A stretch of DNA of 64,000 nucleotides from Hygrophila difformis. Taxonomy: Eukaryota > Streptophyta > Magnoliopsida > Lamiales > Acanthaceae. The position numbers were made by a program, and so were the translations under genes. The notes below the pieces were generated by a model. It was not told where the DNA came from, searched no databases, and worked only from the letters and a program-made list of their open reading frames with translations. Location of the stretch: assembly GCA_030278955.1 (NCBI GenBank), contig JAOANR010000011.1, positions 45,743,417 to 45,807,416 of the forward strand. The letters run 5' to 3'. The stretch's first letter is position 1; the number at the start of each line of letters is the position of its first letter. This document shows positions 11,079 to 21,405 of this stretch, piece by piece.

Positions 11079-11752
11079 TGAAGGTCCCTTTTAACCAAGA
11101 TTCAGTTATCGTCGTTAGCCGTGTGTTGTAACTTTGTGTTAATGGAAAGCAGTAAAAAACACCAAGAATTTGTTGACCCAGTTCGGTCGTGAGACCTACA
11201 TCTGGGGGATTCCAATCCAGGCGATCTAGACTAAGAAGAACCAAAAACTCTACAGACTTCAACCTAGATTCAAACTAGAAACGGACTCAAACACTAGACG
11301 AACTATCTAGACGAACACTGTTGTTAAGACTCCCCCTCAACAACAGTCTGCAAGAACACCTCCTGATCCGTATCTCCAGAATCTCCTTGAATCTGATCTT
11401 CTTCGTTCTTCTTCTTTAATCCACCTGAATCCTCTGAATCCTCTTCTCCAGACTTTTACAATAAGCGCATATCAAAATACAACTCAAGTTCTTCAATGCA
11501 TAACAATCTTGAAAAACTTAACTAACTTTCTTGAAGACTCAAGAACAATGAAAATCTCTCAAGACGTACACACTAAAGATGTAAACAGTGAAAACTCAAT
11601 CTCTACAAAAATACAGACTCAATACAAATATATATACAAATCATTAAACCTAGTCGAGTCTGGTAACTGTCGTCGTCAAAGCAAAGTGCCAACACCTGTA
11701 TCAACATCTCAATGAAAAGTACAGGTTATAAAGTTCAAACATTGTATTAACA
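11079..11752 (-). repeat. 3-prime LTR of element 1
   Basis: It starts TGAAGGTCCC and ends ATTAACA on the plus strand, nearly identical to 18911-19575 but 9 bases longer (a repeated CCTCTGAAT unit near 11430). Confidence 0.9.
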
Positions 11753-12051
11753 ATCTCCCCCACATTTCATGGAGATGATGATCCATCAAACAGGTTTCAA
11801 ATAGTAAATCAAATGAGCACAAGTTAGCACATTCAAATCAAAATATCACCAATTCAGAATACCAACATTAATATCATAGACGACAGTTCAAATAAGCAAG
11901 CAAAAACCAAAACAAGCATAGCAATAGCAATCATCAGTTCAAAGTTATAACAGTCATCCAACATCCAGTCAAAAACATCATAAAGTTCAAAAAGTTTAGA
12001 GTTTACCAAACCACCACAACCAGAAACCACAAATTACTCCCCCTTGATGGA

Positions 12052-13593
12052 TCACACAACTCCATCTGAAGAGTCCTCTTCATCGGCAAAGGGATTCTGC
12101 TCAGAGGTACGAGCAGTGCTTGAAGAACCTTTCCTTGTCGGGGACAATGAACCTGGGAGCATACTGATGAGCTGATTGATCTTCCTTTTTGTAGCAATGG
12201 CCTCTTGACTTATTTTCGTCTGCTTGTCACTAAGTGCAAGCAATTCGGCTTTAATGAGCTGCACTCGATCAGTTCCAGACGGAGGAGGGCCTCCCTTAAA
12301 GTCATTGTGCTTGTCCCGCAAATTAGGAGTAGGGGCATGGACATTAATCTTGACAAGTTCAGTCTTATCAACCTTGATACCATGCTTATAAAGCAAAAGA
12401 GTAATCAGGGCCGGATAAGGAAGACTTGCTGCCTTAGAGATGTTGTCCTGAGTAAAACCTAACATCCTTTTTAAGACAAGAAGACCGAAATTCATTAGCT
12501 CAATCCCAGTATCAATAATGTACAGAAGTTTACCCATCTCCAAAGAAGGTTGAGAAGCATTCGTCGTTGGAAGAATGTTCGCACGACAGAGGTGGTACAG
12601 ACAATGGAACTTCATGGTCAGATCAGAAGAACTGCACTTGCGTCTTCCAAAATCAAAAGCACGTTCATTGGAAATATGAAAAGCAAGTTCAGCAGGCTCT
12701 TGAGGCAGGTACTCCAAAGCATCTCCGAGGTCGTCGTTAGGAGGAAGTTCCAACAACTCATTGATAGTGGCAGGGGTAAGTGTGATAAACTTTCCTCGAA
12801 TGTAGATCTTTCCTGCCCATGGTGAGTTTGCACTTAAAAGATCAGAAGAAAGATTGGCATAAAATTCTCTCACCAGTGTTGGAGAATAAGACTTGAAGAT
12901 ATTCGCCCATTTCAGTAAGTGTCTCTCCTCCAAAAACTCATCAAATCCCAGCTCGGAGTAAGTCTTGTGAGTGAAAGCCTCCTCTGGTATGAACTTCCTG
13001 TGAGCGAGATCACTTGTACCAAACTCCATCATTTCCTTTGTAAAGTAGTTTTTGTTGAAAGGTCGTTTCGACTTAGGATCAACAGGGGACTGCCTCGTGC
13101 GCGGTCGTTTGACAGAAGTGTTGACATCTGAAGTAGACGAACTCCTCTTTTTCTTTGAAGATCGTGTGGCTGGACGTCGAGGCTCAGTTTGGACTTCTGG
13201 TGACTCTCCCTGTGACACAGGGTCAGGGTTTGATGGCTCATCGTGAGGAAGAATGTCGTGTTCCACTTCGACATTTTCGTCTCCTCCTGGAGTAGGATGC
13301 TCTCCTTCAGTAGTGGTCGGAGGCGGAGTAGATTGAGTAGGAGGATCTTCCGCTTCAGCATTGTGACTCGTGGGAGTGTTGGTGGGTTGTTCAGGGGCTG
13401 GAACAACTTTGATTGGCTCGGCATCTACAGCAGCAGCAGTAATCGCTAACTCGGTAAGATTTGCAGTGGTTGTGGATGGATTTTCAACTTCAGGAACATT
13501 AGGGTTCTCAGAAATTGGGGATTTTGAGGGATCTTGAACGATCACAGGCTCAGAAGGCTTCTCGGCAACATTAGTGGAAGAAGATGAAGCCAT
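12052..13593 (-). CDS. Extra ORF of Sirevirus element 1 (putative plant transposon protein domain)
   Basis: The frame is open from 13644, but the Met at 13593 (MASSSSTNVAEKP) is the likelier start. It lies 20 bases after a CTTGCAG splice-acceptor-like site, an arrangement also seen in element 2. The protein is about 513 residues. A Pro/Thr/Ser-rich acidic N-terminus leads to a basic nuclear-signal-like patch (RSSKKKRSS; KRPRTR), then a folded part with FYANL and GKIYIRGKFITLTP. That part matches the domain called putative plant transposon protein, common in ORFs downstream of pol in plant retroelements. Such ORFs are sometimes called env-like, but I see no signal peptide or membrane span here. 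The function is unknown. Confidence 0.75.
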   Translation of the reverse strand: MASSSSTNVAEKPSEPVIVQDPSKSPISENPNVPEVENPSTTTANLTELAITAAAVDAEPIKVVPAPEQPTNTPTSHNAEAEDPPTQSTPPPTTTEGEHPTPGGDENVEVEHDILPHDEPSNPDPVSQGESPEVQTEPRRPATRSSKKKRSSSTSDVNTSVKRPRTRQSPVDPKSKRPFNKNYFTKEMMEFGTSDLAHRKFIPEEAFTHKTYSELGFDEFLEERHLLKWANIFKSYSPTLVREFYANLSSDLLSANSPWAGKIYIRGKFITLTPATINELLELPPNDDLGDALEYLPQEPAELAFHISNERAFDFGRRKCSSSDLTMKFHCLYHLCRANILPTTNASQPSLEMGKLLYIIDTGIELMNFGLLVLKRMLGFTQDNISKAASLPYPALITLLLYKHGIKVDKTELVKINVHAPTPNLRDKHNDFKGGPPPSGTDRVQLIKAELLALSDKQTKISQEAIATKRKINQLISMLPGSLSPTRKGSSSTARTSEQNPFADEEDSSDGVV

Positions 13594-13884
13594 TGAAGGA
13601 AAATATGAACTGCAAGACTTAAAATTTTCGAAGAGTGAAAGCAAATGTGAAGTTTAAACTCAGAAAACTGCACTATAAAGAGAGAGACGAAGAAGGTGAA
13701 GGGGCGACGGTTTCTTGATGTACGACGTGATGGCTGTCAGTTTTTGCAGTCATCATGAACGCTGCAACAACGTCTCCACGCCAAGTTTATCGGATTTGAA
13801 AAGAAATTGGGCCTGAAAATGCTTTTGGGCCAGATCAAGTGTAAAAGTATATACATAATATTATAAACATAAGCTTGAAATGAA

Positions 13885-15036
13885 TTAGTTAGAGTAACAA
13901 AGGCCCATTACCGATCTAAGAGTCTCAAACCTTTCACCATCAAGTGCCTTAGTTAGGATGTCAGCGCGTTGTTCTAACGTCCCAATATGTTCAATGTTGC
14001 ATACACTTTCTTCTACAAGGTCTCGAATGAAATGATACCTTATATCAATGTGCTTGCTGCGACTATGTAGAACAGGGTTCTTTGAAATGTTGATCGCACT
14101 GGTATTGTCGCAATAGACCTTAAAATCATCCTTCTTAATGCCATAATCACTCAAAATTTGCTTCATCCACATTAGTTGTGAACAACAACAAGTTACAGCT
14201 ATATACTCTGCTTCCGCTGTGGAGAGTGCTACTATATTTTGCTTCCTAGAAAACCAACACACAAGGTTGTTCCCAAGGTAGAAGCAGTCTCCGGTCGTCG
14301 AGCGTCTGTCATCACTACAACCTGCCCAATCCGAATCCGTATACCCTATCAAGTCCAAATTTGATCTTTTAGAGAACCAAATGCCTAATCCAACAGTTCC
14401 TTTGATATATCTCATGATGCGTTTGACAGCTTTCAAATGCACCTCCTTTGGATTTGCTTGAAATCTTGCACAAACTCCCGTGCTAAAAGAGATATCTGGT
14501 CTAGTGGCTGTTAAGTAGAGTAGACTACCGATCATACTTCGATACAATTTCTGATCTACATCAGCTCCTTGATCATCCTTAGATAGTTTCTGTTGTTGTC
14601 CTTGCGGTGTTCTAGCGACCTTGCTATCATTCAACTTAAATCTCTTTAGCATGTTTCGAGCATACTTCTCTTGACTAAGAAATATTCCATCATCCAGTTG
14701 CTTCACTTGTAGTCCTAAGAAGTAAGTCAACTCTCCTATCATACTCATTTCAAACTCAGACTGCATTGCTTTAATAAAGTCGTTTCTGAGATGTTCTGAC
14801 GTTGCTCCGAAGATAATATCATCTACATATACTTGTGCAATAATGAAGTGGTCGTTCTCATGTTTGATAAACATCGTCTTATCAGCTTCTCCTCTTTTGT
14901 AACCATTGCAGATAAGGAATGAAGACAATCGATCATACCAAGCTCTAGGAGCTTGCTTAAGACCATAGAGTGCACCTTTTACTCGATAAACATGATTTGG
15001 TCTAGTTGGATCCTCAAAACCAGCAGGCTGTGCCAC
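13885..15036 (-). CDS. Reverse transcriptase (C-terminal part) and RNase H of element 1, separate frame
   Basis: A 383-residue frame continuing pol after the frameshift. It carries [22 protein letters not shown] (the RT catalytic box), the RNase H region with STAEAEYIA, and the usual copia C-terminus. It overlaps the upstream frame by 58 bases. A one-base loss near 15045 accounts for the change of frame. Element 2 keeps the same region in one frame. Confidence 0.88.
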   Translation of the reverse strand: MAQPAGFEDPTRPNHVYRVKGALYGLKQAPRAWYDRLSSFLICNGYKRGEADKTMFIKHENDHFIIAQVYVDDIIFGATSEHLRNDFIKAMQSEFEMSMIGELTYFLGLQVKQLDDGIFLSQEKYARNMLKRFKLNDSKVARTPQGQQQKLSKDDQGADVDQKLYRSMIGSLLYLTATRPDISFSTGVCARFQANPKEVHLKAVKRIMRYIKGTVGLGIWFSKRSNLDLIGYTDSDWAGCSDDRRSTTGDCFYLGNNLVCWFSRKQNIVALSTAEAEYIAVTCCCSQLMWMKQILSDYGIKKDDFKVYCDNTSAINISKNPVLHSRSKHIDIRYHFIRDLVEESVCNIEHIGTLEQRADILTKALDGERFETLRSVMGLCYSN

Positions 15037-18000
15037 AAGATCTCCTCATTGATCTTGCCATTTAAGAAAGCTGTTTTGATGTCAAGTTGATACAGCTTGA
15101 AATCCATAGAACAAGCAAAGGCTAGTAGAATTCTGACAGCTTCCATCCGAGCTACAGGGGCGAAAGTTTGACCATAATCTAAACCTTCTATTTGTGTGAA
15201 ACCTTGAGCTACCAAGCGTGCTTTATTCCTGATGATATTCCCTTGTTCATCTGTTTTGTTCCTAAAGACCCACTTAGTACCAATAACATTGATGTTCTGT
15301 GGTTGTTCGACCAACTCCCAAACATCATTCCTTTCGAATTGAACCAGCTCGTCTTGCATTGCTGCTATCCAATATTCATCCATAAGGGCTTCAGATACAT
15401 TCTTTGGCTCCACTTTAGATATGAAACAGTTTAGACCTGCCAATTCTCTGTAATTAACTCTCTTGCTTCTAGTAAGACGTTGAGCGCTAGGATCACCAAT
15501 AATATCTTGTTGTGAGTGATGCTTCAGAGTTCTTGGACCTTTTTTCTTATCCAAAGCAGTAGTTTCAGAACTTTCTACACACTCTTCTGAAAGTTGCTCA
15601 GATTGATCTCCTTCATCATCATCAATATCAACTCCTTCAAACTGATGTTGATCGGATGTCTCAACTACAGGTGCTTCTGAAATACTGGAAGTAGGAACAC
15701 TAGGTACTGGATCATCCAGTTCTCTAGATGGTAGATTGTACTGATCTTTAAACAATACATTGACTGACTCAGTAACTTTCTTAGCTTGAGTTAGATAGAC
15801 CCGAAAAGCTCTTGAGTTATTTGAGTAACCCAAAAACCATCCTTCTTCAGATCTTGCATCAAACTTTTTAAGATGTTCCCTGTCCCTGTAGACAAAACAT
15901 TTTGATCCAAAAATATGAAAGTATTTAAGAGTAGGAGTGTTACCATTCCAGATTTTATAAGGTGTGTCGTTGGTGTGAGGTCGTAACAACACCCGATTGA
16001 TGATATGACAAGCTGTGTGAACTGCTTCGGCCCAAAATGACTTGCCAAGTGTGCTAGCATGTAGCATAGACCGTGCCATCTCTTGAAGAGTCCTATTCTT
16101 TCTTTCAGCAATCCCATTTTGTTGAGGCGTTTTTGGTGCAGAAAACTCATGAGAAATTCCATGGTTGTTACAGAATTGTTCGAACTCCTGGTTTTCGAAC
16201 TCACGTCCATGATCAGTCCTTATTCTCTTAATTTTGACTTGTTTCTCATTCATTAGCTTTAGGCTCAATCTCTCAAAATGTTGGAATGCTTCATCTTTAC
16301 TCCTGAGAAAACAGACCCAAGTAAATCTCGAAAAATCATCTACAAGAACTAAAGTATACCTCTTGCCATTTAGGCTTTCGGTTTCTGTAGGACCCATAAG
16401 ATCCATGTGAATAAGTTCTAAGCAGTGACTTGTTGAGATTCCATCAGTCTTCTTGTGTTTGGTTCGTGTCTGCTTCCCTTTAGAACAATCAACACAGGTA
16501 AGATCTTTGTTGTTATGAAGTTTTGGCAACCCTCTGACAGCATTGGAGCAGCTCAGCTTATACAAGGTTTGGTAGTTGATATGTCCTAGCCTTTTGTGCC
16601 ACAAGTTTGTAAGATCATCTTTGCTAACTAGTGCCTTGGCCAGATTCACTTCCAAAGTATAGCAATTATTCTTAGAGCGTTTCCCTGTCAAAATATTATT
16701 TCTCCTGCAATCAAAAACTTCACAAAAATGCTTAGTAAAGATAACAAGAGCATCTTCATCACATAATTGACTTATAGAAATGAGATTAGTAGTAAGCCCT
16801 TCTACATGATAAACCTTAGAAAGTTGAGATAAATCTCCACTCTCTATGTTACCAAAACCTGTAATCTTACTCTTTGCACCATCACCAAAAACAACATCTC
16901 CACAATCTCTAGGAGTGAAATTGCTCAGAATCACTTTATCTCCAGTCATATGTCTTGAACAGCCTGAATCAAAGTACCATCTCTTACTTCGAAGTTGTTG
17001 CTGTGAAGTCAGAACTACAAGACATTGAGATATTTTTCTCTTAGGCACCCATTCTTTCTGAATAATGATCTTCTTCTTCAAATCATCATTAGGCCAAACC
17101 ACTGGACGTCCGTTCATAAGATCACGAACTATTCTCATGCATGTTTCAGCTGTATGGCCAGGAAGACTGCAGTAAACACACTCTCGGCGTCGTTTGGATG
17201 ATGTGGCAACATCTTGTTGAGATAATGAACTTGACTCAGCATTTAGGTTTCCTCCACTAACAAATAATCTTTTTCCAGTAGATCCTTGATTCTTATAACC
17301 AATTCCTCTCATATCTTTATAGCTCTTCCCAATAGAAAGTACTTCATCCAGTTTGCCCTTACTCTTAGCCATTTTCTTCAAATCAGCAATTTGGTCTTTC
17401 AAAACAATCAACTCTTTCTGAAGAGATTCCTTTTCCTTGGACAATGTTGAGTTCTGAACCTTGACCTCTTCATACTCTCTCTTCAAAGCATTTAGATCAT
17501 CAACAGCTTTGACTTTCTCAGATTCTGCTTTGTTAAGTGTCAGCTCGATGTCTGTGAGTTGTTTCAACAACTTCTGTTTTTCTAGAACAGTTTCATCAAA
17601 CTCTTCCTTAAGATCTTCATAGATTTCAACAAGCTCAGCATAAAGATTACCTGATTCACCTGAAACAATAGAGGAAATGTCAGCAATTAATTGTATTGAC
17701 TCAGGATTACCTTCCATAGGAGTAGGGCTGGCTTCTCTCGTCATATATGCTACAACTTCTTCTTCATCACTAGATTGTTCATTAGAGGCTTCAACTTCTG
17801 ACTCATCATCATCACTTAGTGTTGCTTGTAGTGCTTTTCCTCTCCTCTTCTTGCCTGTAGGACACTCCTTTTTGACATGACCTTTCCCACCACATTCAAA
17901 ACATATGACTTCATTATCTTTCTCAGTATCTTCATCATCTCTTGCTTTCTTAGGCTTTCGAAATTTCCCATCAAATTTCTTGTCCTTTTTGAAATTCAGC

Positions 18001-18842
18001 GTTTTGGTCGTTGATGGCGCGTCAGAACTTCTAGTCGAATTCCTGTTTGACTGGAACTTTTGAAAGCGTTTGTTCTGCAACATCTTTGCAATCTTCTTGG
18101 AGAGAAAAGATACATCATCTTCTGTAAATTCTGTAGCATCCTCTTCAGCCTTGAATGCGATGTTCTTCTGGGATTTCTCGGTTGCAAGATGGTTCATCTC
18201 ATATGTTTGCAAGATTCCCACTAATTCTCTAAGAGACATGGTCTTGATTTTCTCTACTTCCTCAAGGGCTGAAACCTTCCCTGAATATTTCTTTGAAACT
18301 GATCTGAGGAATTTTCTCACCAATTTTGGTCCTTCAAAGGTCATTCCTAATGCAGTAGCTTGATTAACAATGTCGATGAATCGTCCGTAGTATGTTGTAA
18401 CATCTTCATCATTCGTCATCCGCAGACTATCGAAGATAGACTCGATCCGATGTAGCCTGGTAGATTTAACGTCCTCTGAACCTTCATGCTGTGTCTCCAA
18501 GAAGTTCCATGCTTCGTATGCGGTTGTGCAATCTGCAATCATTCGAAATTGAGGTTCGTCCATGGCACCGCTGATTGCGTTGAGAGCCGTGTAATTTGCT
18601 TGCCGTAGACTCTTCTCTTCTTGTGTCAATTCGGACTTTCTTGCTAGACGAATTTTTGCAGGTTCAGTCGATCCTTCTGGAGCTTTTTCTTCTCTAATTG
18701 GATGCGTCCATGGCTCAAGAACAGACTCCCAGACCTCTTCTCCTTGTGCTAGTAGATAATTCTTCATTCTTGCTTTCCAATAGGCGTAGTCATTTCCGTC
18801 GAACAATGGTGGTCGTGCATTCGATGCTCCTTCTCGAATCAT
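14979..18842 (-). CDS. Gag, protease, integrase and partial RT of Sirevirus element 1
   Basis: A 1287-residue frame. The gag N-terminus (PPLFDGNDYAYWKARM) is of the copia UBN2 type. A CCHC knuckle lies near residue 312 (CFECGGKGHVKKEC), followed by a long coiled coil and a second knuckle near 555 (CVYCSLPGHTAETC). The protease motif [11 protein letters not shown] is near 620, integrase HHCC starts near 745, and [16 protein letters not shown] follows. RT begins but the frame is lost at NGKINEE. Two knuckles with a coiled coil are typical of Sireviruses. The start is the first Met, 66 bases inside the primer-binding site. Confidence 0.9.
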   Translation of the reverse strand: MIREGASNARPPLFDGNDYAYWKARMKNYLLAQGEEVWESVLEPWTHPIREEKAPEGSTEPAKIRLARKSELTQEEKSLRQANYTALNAISGAMDEPQFRMIADCTTAYEAWNFLETQHEGSEDVKSTRLHRIESIFDSLRMTNDEDVTTYYGRFIDIVNQATALGMTFEGPKLVRKFLRSVSKKYSGKVSALEEVEKIKTMSLRELVGILQTYEMNHLATEKSQKNIAFKAEEDATEFTEDDVSFLSKKIAKMLQNKRFQKFQSNRNSTRSSDAPSTTKTLNFKKDKKFDGKFRKPKKARDDEDTEKDNEVICFECGGKGHVKKECPTGKKRRGKALQATLSDDDESEVEASNEQSSDEEEVVAYMTREASPTPMEGNPESIQLIADISSIVSGESGNLYAELVEIYEDLKEEFDETVLEKQKLLKQLTDIELTLNKAESEKVKAVDDLNALKREYEEVKVQNSTLSKEKESLQKELIVLKDQIADLKKMAKSKGKLDEVLSIGKSYKDMRGIGYKNQGSTGKRLFVSGGNLNAESSSLSQQDVATSSKRRRECVYCSLPGHTAETCMRIVRDLMNGRPVVWPNDDLKKKIIIQKEWVPKRKISQCLVVLTSQQQLRSKRWYFDSGCSRHMTGDKVILSNFTPRDCGDVVFGDGAKSKITGFGNIESGDLSQLSKVYHVEGLTTNLISISQLCDEDALVIFTKHFCEVFDCRRNNILTGKRSKNNCYTLEVNLAKALVSKDDLTNLWHKRLGHINYQTLYKLSCSNAVRGLPKLHNNKDLTCVDCSKGKQTRTKHKKTDGISTSHCLELIHMDLMGPTETESLNGKRYTLVLVDDFSRFTWVCFLRSKDEAFQHFERLSLKLMNEKQVKIKRIRTDHGREFENQEFEQFCNNHGISHEFSAPKTPQQNGIAERKNRTLQEMARSMLHASTLGKSFWAEAVHTACHIINRVLLRPHTNDTPYKIWNGNTPTLKYFHIFGSKCFVYRDREHLKKFDARSEEGWFLGYSNNSRAFRVYLTQAKKVTESVNVLFKDQYNLPSRELDDPVPSVPTSSISEAPVVETSDQHQFEGVDIDDDEGDQSEQLSEECVESSETTALDKKKGPRTLKHHSQQDIIGDPSAQRLTRSKRVNYRELAGLNCFISKVEPKNVSEALMDEYWIAAMQDELVQFERNDVWELVEQPQNINVIGTKWVFRNKTDEQGNIIRNKARLVAQGFTQIEGLDYGQTFAPVARMEAVRILLAFACSMDFKLYQLDIKTAFLNGKINEEILWHSLLVLRIQLDQIMFIE

Positions 18843-18895
18843 GATTCTTGAATCTTGAAAATGAATGGATTTTTCTCAGCTACGTTTGAGAATCA

Positions 18896-18907
18896 GCTCT
18901 GATACCA
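18896..18907 (-). promoter_or_regulatory. Primer-binding site of element 1
   Basis: The minus strand reads TGGTATCAGAGC, complementary to the 3-prime end of initiator-Met tRNA, 3 bases from the 5-prime LTR. Confidence 0.85.
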
Positions 18908-18910
18908 AAT

Positions 18911-19575
18911 TGAAGGTCCCTTTTAACCAAGATTCAGTTATCGTCGTTAGCCGTGTGTTGTAACTTTGTGTTAATGGAAAGCAGTAAAAAACACCAAGAA
19001 TTTGTTGACCCAGTTCGGTCGTGAGACCTACATCTGGGGGATTCCAATCCAGGCGATCTAGACTAAGAAGAACCAAAAACTCTACAGACTTCAACCTAGA
19101 TTCAAACTAGAAACGGACTCAAACATTAGACGAACTATCTAGACGAACACTGTTGTTAAGACTCCCCCTCAACAACAGTCTGCAGGAACACCTCCTGATC
19201 CGTATCTCCAGAATCTCCTTGAATCTGATCTTCTTCGTTCTTCTTCTTTAATCCACCTGAATCCTCTTCTCCAGACTTTTACAATAAGCGCATATCAAAA
19301 TACAACTCAAGTTCTTCAATGCATAACAATCTTGAAAAACTTAACTAACTTTCTTGAAAACTCAAGAACAATGAAAATCTCTCAAGACGTACACACTAAA
19401 GATGTAAACAGTGAAAACTCAATCTCTACAAAAATACAGACTCAATACAAATATATATACAAATCATTAAACCTAGTCGAGTCTGGTAACTGTCGTCGTC
19501 AAAGCAAAGTGCCAACACCTGTATCAACATCTCAATGAAAAGTACAGGTTATAAAGTTCAAACATTGTATTAACA
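18911..19575 (-). repeat. 5-prime LTR of element 1
   Basis: It starts TGAAGGTCCC and ends TTAACA (plus strand) and is followed directly by the GGGTC target duplication. Confidence 0.9.
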
Positions 19576-19580
19576 GGGTC

Positions 19581-20110
19581 GACAAAAGGGAAAAGTTAAA
19601 ACTCTACAGAAAAAAGGGAGAAGAAAAGAAAAGGCAACAAAAAGCAAGCTAACTATATATGACGGGGATACCAAACCCCCGCCAAATCCGAAGTAAGGAA
19701 AGGACAAGACTCGTGACGAGGGAATGCCCATGTTGTGAAAAATTCTTCCATCCGCGCTGCTCGTTTGGCCAAACAGTCTGCCACCAAATTTCCTTCTCTC
19801 AATATATGATACCGTCGAAATCCAGATGAGCTGTCAAAAGGTCCCTAACATTCAAAATCAAAGGCAACAAGTGATGTCCCGGAAAAGGCATCGTCCGTAT
19901 TAAGCAAATACGCTCCATTGAGTCCGAATAGCAACATGCTTGCTCCACTCCCAATTCAACAAGTCGTTTGAGCCCATTGCAATTCCCATTTTATTCTGCC
20001 ACGAGGTTAGAGGCATGTCCAGAGAACCCATGAATCCAATTATCCAACGGCCATCCATGTCTCTGATTACACCCCAAAACCCGCACGCCCCGGGTTTAGC
20101 CATACATTGA
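19581..20110 (-). mobile_element. LINE fragment, RNase H-like domain
   Basis: The minus-strand frame around 20115-19900 contains KPGACGFWGVIRDMDGRWI and continues with GFMG, the start of the RNase H domain found at the end of plant LINE reverse transcriptases. The rest is decayed. Element 1 inserted right beside it or within it. Confidence 0.65.
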
Positions 20111-20718
20111 AACAAGACTCTCTCTCTCTATTAACTCGTCCCCCTAAGCAAATTAAACTCAACATTTTGGTATGCATCCTTCAATAATATTGGTGGTGAA
20201 GATAAAACTTCTTTTTTGGGACCGCCCATTATCATTTTTAAGTTTTGCGGTGATCAATTAAATTTGAGCTTAGATTGGTAAATATATAGTTACAGTTTAG
20301 AGTTTGAGCTTATAAAAAAAATCACCCCCCACCCCACCCCCCCCTCCGCCCCCAAAGAAAAAAAAAAAAAAAAAAAAAAAGACCTTCAATAATGTGTCCA
20401 AAAAAAAAGCATGCATATAAGGTAATTTCATCCAGCCGCACATGAATCATGCAATCCAAATAAAGCAGGCCAGGCAATGTGTGGTTCAATCCTTCATTCT
20501 CCAAAAAAATTAATACTAGTAAGAAATAATTTATCCAATTACCATAGAAAAAGAGCATCATTGCAGCACAACAATAAACAGCATGTAAATATAATTATCA
20601 AACCTCCCAAACATATAAATGAGAAAATTTTGAAAATCTAAGAAATTCAGTACAAATTAAGCTGAATCAAATGCAAGTATAAAAGAAGGTACTGGGGTTT
20701 AACATATCCATATGAAGC
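20111..20718. other. Gene-free stretch with C-run and A-run; upstream block of peptide 2
   Basis: A C-rich run (20323-20355) is followed by an A-run (about 20357-20380). At 20533-20561 lies the block shared with peptide 1 (TCCAATTACCATAGAA). A TATA-like TATAAAAG lies near 20679. Confidence 0.5.
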
Positions 20719-20946
20719 ATGAATAAGATGAAGAAAAATGGGTTTATTGTAATGGCTCTGATCATCCTTGTGGTATTCGATTCAGCTGTCCCAGGACAAG
20801 CACAAAATGAAGAGATTTCCAAAAGAGAAAGAAAGTTCCGTATTTGCTCGTTTTACTGCAAATTTTCGTGTGTACTTGCTCTACATCGAGAAAGTACTTG
20901 CAGTCGTAGATGTTCCAGCAAATGTAATGCTAAAGTTGGTGGTTAA
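20719..20946 (+). CDS. Secreted cysteine-rich peptide 2
   Basis: A 75-residue precursor. A basic start (MNKMKKNGF) and hydrophobic core ending near VPGQAQ form a signal peptide. The mature part has six cysteines as C-x3-C-x3-C-x9-C-x3-C-x3-C and is rich in Arg and Lys. It is a paralogue of peptide 1: similar N-terminus, same last Cys triplet and a shared upstream block. The even, symmetric Cys pattern suggests two helices joined by three disulfides, as in thionin-like or hairpinin-like peptides; I cannot name the family. It converges with receptor copy B, ending 460 bases from the end of that gene. A defence or signalling role is inference. Confidence 0.72.
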   Translation: MNKMKKNGFIVMALIILVVFDSAVPGQAQNEEISKRERKFRICSFYCKFSCVLALHRESTCSRRCSSKCNAKVGG

Positions 20947-21405
20947 TTAAGCTTCTGGAGACTGAATAATGTTGGCTTCAATTCATTCATATATTTACTC
21001 ATCGATCTTTGAATAATGAAATACTTCAGTAAATTAATACTTACATTTCTATTTAGATGTGCAATTTTTATTAATGAATACGATAGATTGTTGGTTGTTC
21101 ACCTACTTGTTGAGATTGATGGCCACCTTTAAAATAAAATAGTTGCACTGATATTGAGATGATATCCGAAATTCTCAGTCCCATTTATGATAAGTTAATT
21201 TAATTTGTTGGATTGTTTCAAAATTGTAACATTATCATATAGTTTTTCTGTTTTTAATTGTTTAAAGAGGGTGGAAGCTAAGTATATTGTAAAATAGTAG
21301 TAGCATTTATAGGGACAGACAACCATGGGGTGGGTGGGTTCTGGTGAAGCCAGATTAGAAACAAACATCTGTTGTAATTTTGGGGGGGCTATACTATACG
21401 TATGG

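Larger units (their letters stand above)
11079..19575 (-). mobile_element. Ty1-copia LTR retrotransposon, Sirevirus type (element 1)
   Basis: Complete in outline. It has two LTRs, target duplication GGGTC at 11074-11078 and 19576-19580, a primer-binding site TGGTATCAGAGC (minus strand, 18907-18896) complementary to initiator-Met tRNA, and a purine tract next to the 3-prime LTR (plus strand ATCTCCCCCACATT from about 11754). The order is gag-pol, then an extra ORF before the 3-prime LTR. The two gag zinc knuckles, gag coiled coil and extra ORF fit the Sirevirus (SIRE) lineage. The LTRs differ by about three substitutions and one 9-base indel, so the insertion is young. Pol is broken by a frameshift. 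Confidence 0.92.

Noticed and set aside
12550..13449. Plus-strand frames across the second ORF of element 1
   Set aside because: They are shadows of the minus-strand ORF, with no motifs of their own.
9369..20946. Calling the cysteine-rich peptides RALF ligands
   Set aside because: They lack the RALF YISY motif and the four-Cys spacing; the mature parts are short with C-x3-C repeats.
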